Notes under the pieces: generated by a model
The model's database searches: none
Seen by the model: the letters and a program-made list of their open reading frames with translations, nothing else
Told to the model about the DNA's origin: nothing
Shown here: positions 12,801 through 24,800 of the stretch, in pieces
How the letters are laid out: each line of letters opens with the position of its first letter
Position numbering within the stretch: the first letter of the stretch is position 1
Assembly (NCBI GenBank): GCA_023053575.1
Contig: JAKZAP010000018.1
Span: forward strand, 5,208,001 to 5,272,000
Reading direction: 5' to 3'
Origin: Branchinecta lynchi
Lineage: Eukaryota; Arthropoda; Branchiopoda; Anostraca; Branchinectidae
DNA length: 64,000 nt
Translations under genes and position numbers: made by a program

Positions 12801-15800
12801 AAGTCAATCTGTTTGGGTCTCTGACATGCCCAAGCTTCATCGTCCTAGCACATCAGGAAGTACCGAACTCGCGCGATCACTAGAAATCCGGACCACCCTC
12901 CTAACTCCTCCACAATGCCCGAATCCCGACCTATTATGACAATGACATATCTACGTGTGCTTGTTTTCCCACCAAGTTTCATCCCGAACCCTCCACTCTA
13001 AGCGTTTCCCAAGATTTCCGGTTCCCCCCTCTGACTCCCCCCAATATCACCGGATCCTATCCGGATTTAAAATGCGGCGTCTGAGATAGGAGCTCTTTCT
13101 ATATATTAAGTTTCATTAAGATCCGATCACCCTTTGGCGAGTTAAAAAAATATCTCACTTTCCAGATTCCCCACCCCCCACCCAGATGTCAGATCGAAGA
13201 AATGACTATTCTCTTCAACCTCTTCGGGTCCCTTACAGGCCTGCCAAGTTTCATCGTCATAGTAGATCAGGAAGTACCGAACTCGCTTCATCACTAGAAA
13301 TTCGGACCCCCCCCCCCCCCAACTCCCCCACAGTGAACGGATCCGGTCCGGTTATGTCAATCGCGTATCTAGGACTTGTGCTTGTTCTTTCCACCAAGTT
13401 TCATCCCGATCTCTCCACTCTAAGCGTTTTCCAAGATTTCCGGTTTCCACCTCCAACTCCCCCCAACGTCACCGGATCCGGTCTGGATTTAAAATGGGAG
13501 ATCTGAGACACAACATCTTTCCATATATCAAGTTTCATTAAGATTCGACCACCCGTTGGTAAGTTAAAAATACTTAATTTTTCCTGATTCCCCCTCCCAC
13601 CACTCCCGCCCCCCCCCCCCCCAGATGGTCGGATCGGGGTTTTATCTGATTATAATATATCTAGATTATAATTTAATCTGGTCCGGTCCCTGATAAGCCC
13701 TGCCAACTTTCATCGTCCTAGCTTATCTGGAAGTGCCCGAACTAGCAAAACCGGGACAGACCGACGGATGGACAGAAACTGCGATCGCTATATGGCACTT
13801 CAAAAATAATAGCAGCCCAATACCCCCTTCGTCACAACTTCATAAAGAACGACATATCATCGATCATATGACAAAACCGTCCAGTTTCCAACTTTTCATT
13901 AAGGACTGAAGTATGTCGCGTGTTTCCTTTTTTTGTTGCTGTTACACCAAAATCCACAACTTGAGACCTGTCATAGACGAACTTAACTCATGTGAAATCT
14001 GGGCCCAACTGCACATGAACGGAAGGTCGGGGGGGGGGGAGCAGGACCCACCAAATGCGTATCTAGACGTATATATCCTGAAGTATACCAACTTGAGAGT
14101 TTGATTAGAGAGACGGGTCGAAAACTTAACTGATGGGTAATTTCGGCCCACTTGGCCATGAATGTGGGGTGTAGGACTAGCAGGGTGGTTCAACTCCGCA
14201 TATACATATTCCCAAACCTAAGATCTAAAAGCACAAGGAAGGCAATCCGGGCCCAATTGCGCCTGAACCAAGTAGGAGTGGGGTTTTGGACCCTCAAAAA
14301 GCAAAAAGAGACCCCAATGCTCACAAGCCAGCCAAGTTTCAACTTGATACATGTAGATTCCTGTCGCGAGTCACAAACTTTACCCTTCAGCAATCTGGGC
14401 TCAGTTGCCCACGAACGGGGTGGGTGGAGGAGGTGCAACTTTAAAAGTAATTTTCCAGCCCTAGGATCTACAAGTACAGGAAATTTCATCGTCCTATGTC
14501 CAGCCCTTGCCAAGTTATGAATATTATTCACTGAGCAAGCCCCAAAAGGCACAACTAGACCCCAAGTTTGAACTTGATACCTGCACTGGTTTAAGAGTTA
14601 TGCGCTCCACAAAAAAACGGTGAAGACCGACAACCGAAAGCTACTACAGCGCTCGCAAGAGTGGATTGTTTGCGGTTGGTCTATCGATAAAATAATAGCT
14701 CTGTTGACATTTAGACCGATCTTGTTCTTATTCTTTAATCGTTAGCGTTTCCAGGCAATCGGTATCGATAGTATCGCCCTATCACGGCACGTATATCTTT
14801 CCCCTTGACTCCTCCACAATTCAAAAAAAAACTTTCAGTTTTGTATGGTTATCAGTGGTTTTTCCGTTATAGTCAGTATTATCACTCATATATTTCGTAT
14901 TTCCCATTTCGACCGATTGCTCTAAAAAATGTGTCACGCGTTGTTGTTTGCAAATCCTCTTGGTTTGTTCACATTAGAGACATTAATCAGCGTAGCCGTC
15001 TGACTTTTTGTCGTTATTGACGTTCGCCGGAAGCCGATTACAGTAGCTGTATAGCTCTGTTGACATTTAGACCGATCTTGTTCTTCTTTTTTAATGGTTG
15101 GCGTTTCCACGCGATAGGCATCGATAGTATCGCCCTACCACGGCACGTATATCTTTCCCCTTGACTCCTCCACAATTCAAAATAAACTTTCAGTTTTGTA
15201 TGGTTTATCAGTGGTTTTTCCATTAAAGTCAGTGTTATCACTCATATATTTCGTATTTGCCATTTCGACCGATTGCTCTAAAAAATGTGTCACGTGCTGT
15301 TGTTTGCAAATCCTTTTGGTTTGTTCACATTAGTGGCGTTTTTGATCGCCGATTAGTTCGGCGATGGCGTAGCCGTCTGAACGTTTTTGACGTTCGCCGG
15401 AAGCCGATTGCCGTAGACGTATATCTTAATTTCTGTTTTTGTTCTGATCGGCTAACGTCTATCGCCTAAATTCCTGTCCATCGCCGATCGGCCGAGGACT
15501 CGCCGTTTGCCGTCGACGTTGGGATTTCGTTTGACGATTTGGCGTTTCTTTCAAAAATGGAGGGAAGTGAGGATTATGTTCTTTATGTTCTGCGTTATGA
15601 GAACAGCCTCTTTGAAGTCCAATCTGAGTAGACCTATCCAATGTGTAGTTTATCTTATAACAGAAGTACAGTGCCAGCAAAACAAAATCCCGTTTTTGCG
15701 CACCCAAAAACAACTGCGAACCCCAAAGGCTATCGGCTATCGAAAACAGTATATAAGCACGAATTGGCAAACTCGCTTCGTCTACTGGTGAAATTTCATC

Positions 15801-18800
15801 GGCGATCAAAAACGCCACTATTCTTTGTCCTTTTAAACTCACGTTCAACGTTTGAAATTACACAAAGAACACAAGGTGGCGGGCAACTCCATCTTTCACA
15901 ACGCGATTTCAGCTGAGTTTCCCGTCATTCCCATTGTTAAGGTCTTTGATATGATATGAGTACAAATTAATTCTCAAACAAAAAACATTGAAGTTCTTAA
16001 CTGTTTAACATCTAAATATTAACACCTACAAAAAAGACCGAGGTGCGGGGTGCAGGTTCCGACCGAACCGAGAGCTGTCTATGTAAATTGTGTTTTATTT
16101 GTTTCTGTGACTGAAAATTAATCTACGACTTCATGCCTTTTTGAATGTGCAAATAGCGCAAGAATTCACTATCGGAAATTATGGAACACGGACGACCGCT
16201 ATATCTCTTTATTTAAGAGAGGGAAAGATTCCAAAAAGATAAAGAGCAGAATGATCACAAGAAGCGATGTGGATCTTTGGAAGAGCTGGTCGGTTATAGT
16301 TCTCGCAAACTCCTTGCCGAAAAGTTGAAATATGTCCAACCTACCAAGTCTCGCAAAGTTGTGCGCTTTTTGGGATCCCAAAACGTAAGTGGGGGGATAC
16401 CAACGACATCGCAAAAGTTGTCCGTCTGTTAGTACGATAACTCTCGAAGGGAACGAGATATTTTGATGAAACTTGGTGTGAGGATTCTTTTGGGTCAAGA
16501 TCAAGTTCATAGATGGGCTCTGTAGCCCTAGATTTAGGGGTGGGGGGAGGGGGTTTCAAATTAAGGGGCAAAACAAATATTTTTTAAAAGCTATTGAGAT
16601 AGTTGATTTAGAGGTAAGGAGGTCAAGTTGGCAAATGGGTAAAACGACGGTAAAAACATGTATATTTTATAAGCTAATAAGATATTCATTGAGGGGGTAA
16701 GGAGGTCTGCTGAATACATATCTGAACTTAGTTTTCTTGCTGGACAAATGGTTCATCACGAACTCGGCTGAAACTGGAAATTTGTTTGAAGCTCAAAGTT
16801 GTTTCTGAAATCGATTAAAGATTCGGTATCGGGGAAAGGAGACATGCTGAATCCATTTCTTAACTTCATTTTAACAGGGAATGTATGTATGTATGTATTT
16901 TCTTTATAACCCGTTACATTCAAACTGAACAAGAACGGAGTAAATGGAAGAAAAAGAAATAAAGAACAAAAGAGAGAAAAGATAATTAACGATCAATGAG
17001 AAAATGTATACAGCAGTACAATTGAAGAAAAACACAAACGGCGAGTTAATCATTGGTCATCCATTTGGCACAAAGTACTGGTAACCACGGGTGTGCGGCC
17101 GTTCCAACAATTCTGAACTAGCTTAACTACAGCCTCGTTGGGTTCTATCAGGTTGGATATTCTTATTAGGTACCTGTTGCGTGTCCACGGTGGCATTTTT
17201 AGTAAATATTTAGGTAACGAATTAATGTTCTAATAAAATGTAGCTGAAGTACCCGTTTCACACTGTCAAATATGAGTTAAAAGTCGTGACCTGAAAACTA
17301 GCGTCAAGTCCAAATTTGTGTAGGCTACTTGTGAGAATACTATATTCACATTTTGATTGGCATGCAGTTGGATCCGCATCGTTCTTCTTGTCTCTAGTTG
17401 CACATCGATTTGTGGTTTATTGGTTCCGCATCGCTTTTCTGTTGGCAGTGTTGTGGAATTTACGATTTATTTTGTTTTTCGCAGACGACGGTTGCCGGAA
17501 GTGATGCCGAAACATGCAAATTATACTTTTCCCTCACGTATCATCTAAGAGGGCTAATTAGCTGATCAAGAACAAATCCTTTAGCTGATCAAGAACAAAT
17601 CTTGTTGTTGTTTTTTGGGATCCCAAAACGTAAGTGGATACCTATGACAACGCAAAAGTTGTCCGTCTGTCCGTCCAACCTGTCCGTCCGTCTGTAAGCA
17701 CGATAACTCTCGAAGGGAATGAGATATTTTGATGAAACTTGGTGTTAAGATTCGTCGGGTCGTCGGACCAGTCAAGTTCGTAGATGGGCTTTGTAGCCTT
17801 ACATTTAGGGGTGGGGGAGGGGTTCAAATTAAGGGGCAAACAAAATATTTTGAACAGCTAATGTGATAGTCGATTATGGGGTAAGAAGACATGCTGAGCA
17901 CGATGGTGAAAACTATTTTGTCATCGGACGAGTAGTTCGCCCTGAATTCGCCAAAACCGGAAAGTTTGTTAAAAGTAAAAGTTTGATTTGAAGTTGATTA
18001 GATGTTCGATTTAGGGGTAGGAAGACATGCCTAAGACGATGGTGAAAACCATTTTCTCGACGGACAAGTAGTTCGCCCGGAATCCGGCCGAAACCGGAAG
18101 GTTTGTTAAAATCAGAAGTTTGATTTCGAGTTGATTAGATGTTCGATTTAGGGCAAGAAGACATGTTGAACACTATGTGAAAACAATTTTCTACCCGGAC
18201 ATGTAGTTCGCCCGAAATCCGGCGAAAACCGGAAAGTTGGTTAAAAGTAAAAGTTTAATCTGAAGTTGAGTAAATGTTTGATTTATGAGTAAAAAGACAA
18301 GCCGAACACGATGGGGAAAATCTTTTTCTCGCTGGACAACTAGTTCGCCCGGAATCCGGCCAAAACCGGAAAATTTGTTAAAAGCAAAAGTTCGATTAGA
18401 TGACAGATTAAGGGGTAAGAAGAGAGGCTGAGTCGGTTTATGACAATGGTTTTTTTTACCCGGACATATAAATATTACAACCGGATTTTTTTTTAAGTCA
18501 AACTTTTATTCAAAGTTGATTAGATGTTCTTTATAGGGATAAGGAGGTACGCTGGTTTTGTTTCTGTATTTTTTTTTTTTGCTGGACTAGTAGTTCGCTC
18601 GGAAGGTCAGTATCGTCAAAATAGATATGGCTTATAGAGGTATATCTGAACTTGGTTTTCTCTGATGATTAGCCTGTCCAAGACTGGATCTGGCGAAGAC
18701 AAGACTCAATTGTCCGAATCAAATATTAGATTTTTGGGATCCCATCCACACCTTTGGCCTTGTTTCTTTCGCAATGAATGATCAGCTTCCCTTCATACCT

Positions 18801-21800
18801 TATACTCTTATGTCCCTTCACGTTCGTACTAACTTGTGCACAGTTAAACAACCGGGATATCAACATACCTTGAAAGTCAGGAAAGCGTCGGAGGCTATAT
18901 CAAAGTTTGATACTTCCACAAACTTGAAGAAGTTGTAGAATTCCTCTGAGTGAATTACGATTTTCACTAGCGCTTCGTGCCTGGCACATTCTCGAAGCAT
19001 AGCGCCGCAGTTTAGTGCGATTTCTTGGTGTTCATACCTAGAATTCATTATCAATCAATCAATTTATTTATTACCCGTCAAGAGCTCATACAAACACAGC
19101 AGAAACATAACTGCAGATTACACGAAGAGGGAAGACTTATGGTTAAGTTTACTAGCGGAAGATTGAAATCTTCCACTCTTTTATCAATGATCTTATTATT
19201 AGTTGCGGTTTTGCAGATACCATGGTATGTGATACCACGTCCTAAAGTCGTGTTTGCAGTTACCGTGGTATTTGATAACACAGACAAAAGGCGTTCTTGC
19301 AGTTATCGTGTTATCTGGCCAGTTACCGTGGTCACTGATTGTCGTATCTGAAAAAGTCTTCTCACTTTCATCACCACCAATAGAGCCTACGCTTTTGTCA
19401 AATTGGTGCAAAGGAAGTTTGCCACTTACTGATGTGATTGGAGATAAGTTTTTCTTTTGGGATGACTTCGAAAATCCCAATTTTGGCAGTCGTCGTTTTT
19501 TGCATAGCAACCGTAACTGCAAAAACGACTAATTGCAGATCCATTTACCGTGGTAACAGATACCATGGTATCTGCAAAAACGCAACAATTGTCTATTGTA
19601 TTATTTTTTTTTATGGATAATAAATTCGTTCATTCACGCTATATGAAAATAAAGACCATCATCGAATACACACGAAAAATGTTGTTCAGCCTAGAGTAGC
19701 CTACTATTTCACCCTAAATACTCCTTTAGACCAAACTGACTGGGAAACCTGTATTCAAACAATGGATAATACGGATACGTCAGCTATGATATCCTTGGCG
19801 GTCAAAGCTTTGAGCTTTTTTTGCATTTGGAAGCTGCCAAATCATCGTAGCTCAGGTATCCACTTTATCCATGGCTTGAATATATATATATATATATTTG
19901 ACCCTACGTTCTATTTTTCCATCTATTCTCATTTCTGACGCTTCAAAGCTTCTTGTCAACCTTTTTAACCTAACGGCACTAGGCCTGATTTTGCATTTAC
20001 TGTAACTGGCTTTTTTCGAGGCAGATCTAGGCTATTGCTTATTGGTTTCCATGAGGTCACTGGTAAGAAATACCTGTTTTGCAAAATCTTCCGTGTTTCT
20101 CATCACAACCACTGGGGTCGCGCTAGGCCGAAAACAGATGGGATTGGTTTGTAATCTTTGAGAGACCCAACACAAGTTATTGAAAGCACCAGAAGCGCCG
20201 AATTATCAAGTACAGTAGAGGTATGTTGCTTTAAATACTTCTCCCAAATTCTCTCCAAATTTATCTTGCGTCGAATTTGGCCACAAAAAGGAAAGATTTT
20301 TCAGGTGGTAGGACGAATACAGAAAGTGAAAAGCCTTGCATCATGACACCCTTTAGGATCGTAGTAGGCCTATCCTGGCTGACAGGCAGGTGACGGCTAC
20401 GACTACGATTCACCAACCCCCCAAAACTGTAGTGGGCCTATCGCGTTTACTCTATTCATTCTTCAACACCCAAAACTGCAGTACCTCATGTTTTATACTT
20501 AGATAGACTAGAAATGTATTCCAACAACAACAAAAAACAAGTGGTCCGCAATAAACCTCACTCTCGGTACCCCCAGTCTCGGCAAACTGTTGCGTGGCTC
20601 TAAGTTTGTCCAATCTCTCGTCGTTCTGAGAAGTAAAAGTAAAACTGCTTGACCTCTGTTCGATAGAAATGACATAAGGCGTATTCTCACCGTTCCAGGA
20701 GGACTCCACTTGAGGAGTCCCCGCGTTATGCTTTGTCCCGGAGACTCACGTATTCTCGCTAGTCCCCAGGGGCAGGGAATGCTCCGATTACCATCACCAT
20801 CATCAAAAAGGACTTCCTTCCAGATTCAGAGAGGAATCAATTTTTGCTGGTGTTGGTAAAATATAAAATTAGTTAAAAGCAACCAGAAGCACAAAACCAA
20901 AAACAATGTGAATTCAGAATGATTTTGTCAATTGCTTATTTTATTTTCGGACAAAATGTATTTTCGAAGCATTTCCCGCGTTCTCGTTGCTTTCCGTACA
21001 TGGAGTCCGCGTGGTGTGATTACTTCCTCTATTCTCTCCGTTCCCTTTGATTCCCCTAGGAGTCCTCGGGGAACGGCGAGAATACGCCTATAGGTTCGCC
21101 TCGGTTTGCCATGCGAATACGCAAGAACTCTTGGTCAACCTGTTTCTATCCAAAGGCTAGGACACCAATCATCTAGGAGCTAGTAGGGAAAACACATCTA
21201 GGATGAAAGAAGCACTCATAGCAAACCGTTTTCTGAGCCACATTGTCACAGACGGACAACAAACATACGTAACGGCATTAAACGGAAATATAAGCTGAGA
21301 TTTTCTAGCAATATTGCGGTCCTTTTTTGCAAGGGTCCTCTTTCTCGGGCTACTAGGCAAACTTTCTAGTTAAAACAGGTTAAAGTTCTTACCCTCGGAT
21401 CAGGGTAAAAAGGACATCAGGTTTTGACACCAAATAATCCACAGTCGGGTGCCGGGAGCCAATCTGCCTCCTTAAAATGTTGTTGAAAACAGTGCAAACA
21501 TCCTTCTTGGATTCGAAGTCAATTCGCCCCAAATTGTTGATTAGAAGAATTAGAAGACCAGCAGTATACATTTCTTGGGCTAGTGTGGATAGCATGATGT
21601 CGCTGGATTCACCACTTTCTGTGCCCATCAGTAAGTTCTTGAGGGCAGTCAGCTGCTTTGCTACATCTTCCTGAGCCTGTCAAAATTATTAATATCAATT
21701 AAAAAGAAGAAGAAACTGTTCATTCAGCAATATAGTCACAGAACCTTGGAAAAGTTTACCAGTTGAAATAGCTGAATCAGGTAGCGTACAGATGCTAAAG

Positions 21801-24800
21801 AAATTTAAAAGTATGTGTAGTCTGATAATCTGCTTATTTTCCTTTGTGTTAGTGGAGTAATGCTAGTTACTTAGATATGTATTATATGTATACTAATGGG
21901 GACAAGCTAAGCTTAACATAAATGAATTATTAAGCACTACAAAATAAACACAAATAAAACATCACCGTAGATATACAGCTTGAACAAAGACCACAAACTA
22001 TTTCTACAGCTCAAGAAGGATGGTAGACTAAAATACTGTCCCTGATGTTCTGGCCAGGAACAGGAAATAAAGAAATCAAAGATTACTGGATTCCCACACC
22101 ACTAATTTATATTTGCTGCATCAACGGTTATCCTAAAGCCTCAGACTTACAGATCCTAAAATTTATCTGCAGCTCACACATGAATAATATAACAAATGAT
22201 TGTTCCTGGCAGTCAGGTGGATGGCACCCAACAGAAGATAGAATTTTAGTGTTCATTTTTGAATACCTCTTTACTCTTTTCTCTGCCTGGACAAATACCC
22301 AATAGTAGGCTACTGCTAGGAAGATAGCTTTTTAGTTGAGAAGAATCTGATAACAAGATGTAATAGATGGTGTTTTCATCAGTTGTGTTGAGTGATGACT
22401 CATAATCAATTATAATTTGGATTGAAAAAATGGGCCTTCTGAGGCCTGCGTTTCTGGCCTACCCTATATCATAAAAGGAAGAAAAAAGATTGATGTCAGT
22501 TCTTCTGGAATGACCTAGTATATTGCATTAAGTTCTTTAACAAGTATCATAGAATGGAGGCAAAGAGCATTAGATAGTTCAAGAGTAAGAGAAGGGAACT
22601 CACAGTCCAAAGAAATTTTTCAAAAAACTTCTTGTGATTTCACTGATATACTCTATTGTTTTCATGTATTAGTTTGTACTAATCTACCAACTCAACAAGT
22701 TAACCATCTCCTGATAAATAAAAATAGCCTCTTTAATTGAAATAATGTATTTCAGAGAATAAGTGTTGTGATTAGCCTAAGGTAAAACATAGAAATTCAG
22801 ACATATATTTATGTTATTTTTCTTCTTTGACGTTTGCCAGGACAGCACTGCATTGACAGCTTTATGAACTGGGTTGGATGGAAGAGCAGAACATTGCAAG
22901 GTTTCTTCGTCTGTACCAGAATTTTGTTTTGCTATGTGAATAAAAGCTTTCTGGCATGGAAGGGGGTGCCCCTGTTTTAATATTTGGACATGGAATAGCC
23001 ATCTCAGACTGCTTTCGGAAATTCACCAATGGTAAAATAATTGTTAGATATGCTTTTAGTCACGGACAGGCGCAATCCAGTTGTCCAAATAGGTTATGTT
23101 GTTGAACACAGATAAAATGCGACCGAGTAAAGGGGGTAGTGATAAGTGACGTCCTTGTACTGCCACTGGGGGTTGGTAGTTATGCTTGGTACTTTTGGCT
23201 TTTGTTGTGTTTTCTTTGCTTTAGTTTGCTTGCATTTGTAGCATGGTTTGCAATAAGCTTTAGCCCCCTGGAAAGGAAAGTGAAGTAGCCAATGACCCAA
23301 AGTAGCCTTGCTACTCTTGCTGCAACTCTTGCACACTAACCTAAAATTACCCCTCTCCAGCAGGGGGCTGGAGGCCAGGCAGCTGTTGGTGGCTGGATAT
23401 TGTCCCTGATATGGACCTCTTGATTTGAAGTCATCAGTGATGGAAACAGTTGCCTGCAAGGTTATTTTAATCCAAGGCAACGAGACTCTGTCAGCTGAAA
23501 ATGACTTAAATGCCTATAAGGTCTCTCAGATCCAAGGCAATTACAGTTCCGTCAATGAAAAGTCAATTTACTGAAAAGGTTGAGCTGGAACCTTGCATAA
23601 TGGCCAAGAAAAGTGTCCGAAAGATGCAGTAAGATCCTGCAAAATAGGTATGCAACAAAGAATTCTGAGATAAAATGCCCAATAAAAGAGTGGTGTTTTC
23701 ATTTAATGTGTTCAGAGTGATGGTTCACCATCGATCATGCACTATCTTTGCATACTTTTGCACTATCAGTTTCAAACATGATTTGCAATCAGGTTGGGCT
23801 GAAGGAATATTTATTGTCAAACAATTTGGAGCCAGTGACTATTTTAGCCCTTTTCAACAGAAACGTTGACCCAGTCTAGTACACTAGCCCCATTTCAGGC
23901 ACGGTGCTCAAACGTCTAGCACCATGCCTGGGTGCTAGACGTTCAAGCACTGTACCTTGGATTTCATGTATGGTGCATGGATTTCAGTATACAGTGCATA
24001 CAGAAAAAACACAGTTTCTGTCATCACAACTGAGCACCGGCTCGGACAGGGCTGAAATTACTACTATGAATTAGAGAAATCAAAGACAATCCTTTATATA
24101 TTTTTCACAACAAAAACAAAAGGGCTCTAATGATGATGGAGAGAAAAACATAACAGCACCCTATCTATTTTCTATGTATTTCCCTATCTATTCCCCAAGA
24201 GCCGATATTCTGGTTGGCTGCTAGGTAGAAAAAGCTGAGGCACAGGACACTTTGCATGCAAAACCCTTGACTATGTAGAAAAGGAAATGAGGATTTCCAC
24301 ATCTGTCATCAGCCGAGCCCTTTTGTTTTTGTTGTGAAAAATATATAAAGGATTGTCTTTGTTTTCTCTAATTCATGGTATTAATTTCAGCCCTGTCCGA
24401 GCTGGTGCTCGGTTGTTATGACAGGTGTGGTTGTTATGACAGAAACTGTGTTTTTGATGTATGCACTGTATACTGAAATCCATGCACCATACATGAAATC
24501 CAAGGTACAGTGCTTGAACGTCTAGCCCCCAGGCATGGTGCTAGAAGTTTGAGCACCGTGCCTGAAAAGGGGCTAGTGTACTAGACTGCATTGACCTGCA
24601 TTGACCTAGCAGTTTATGGCTTTATGGCAAAAATTTAGCAAGCCTTGGACTAGAATTTGTCTAATCAAAAGTTTACAGCATTACTAAAAGCTAGCTGCAG
24701 CTGAGTTTTGAGATTTCACAACTTTTGGCTATTCTTTCTTTTATTTTCTTGAGCAGATGACATGACAAATAAAACAAGGTTCTGATTTGAATTGTTGGAT

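Noticed and set aside
11582..13506. Open frames in family 1 repeats (also 43522-45852, 48717-49395, 61415-61705)
   Set aside because: They repeat because the DNA repeats, change frame between units, and are rich in Pro/Ser from C-runs. No domain or start context supports a protein.
12000..13600. Regularly spaced repeats that could suggest a CRISPR array
   Set aside because: The units are about 425 bp and diverged, without short spacers, in a eukaryotic genome with introns and LINEs.
11047..13800. Helitron identity for family 1
   Set aside because: A 3' hairpin is present, but the expected TC start, CTRR end and A/T insertion site are not evident.
23094..23480. 128-codon Cys-containing ORF in CAB39 intron 1
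   Set aside because: The Cys spacing does not match a zinc-finger family that can be named, no splice partners are seen, and no repeat copy supports it.
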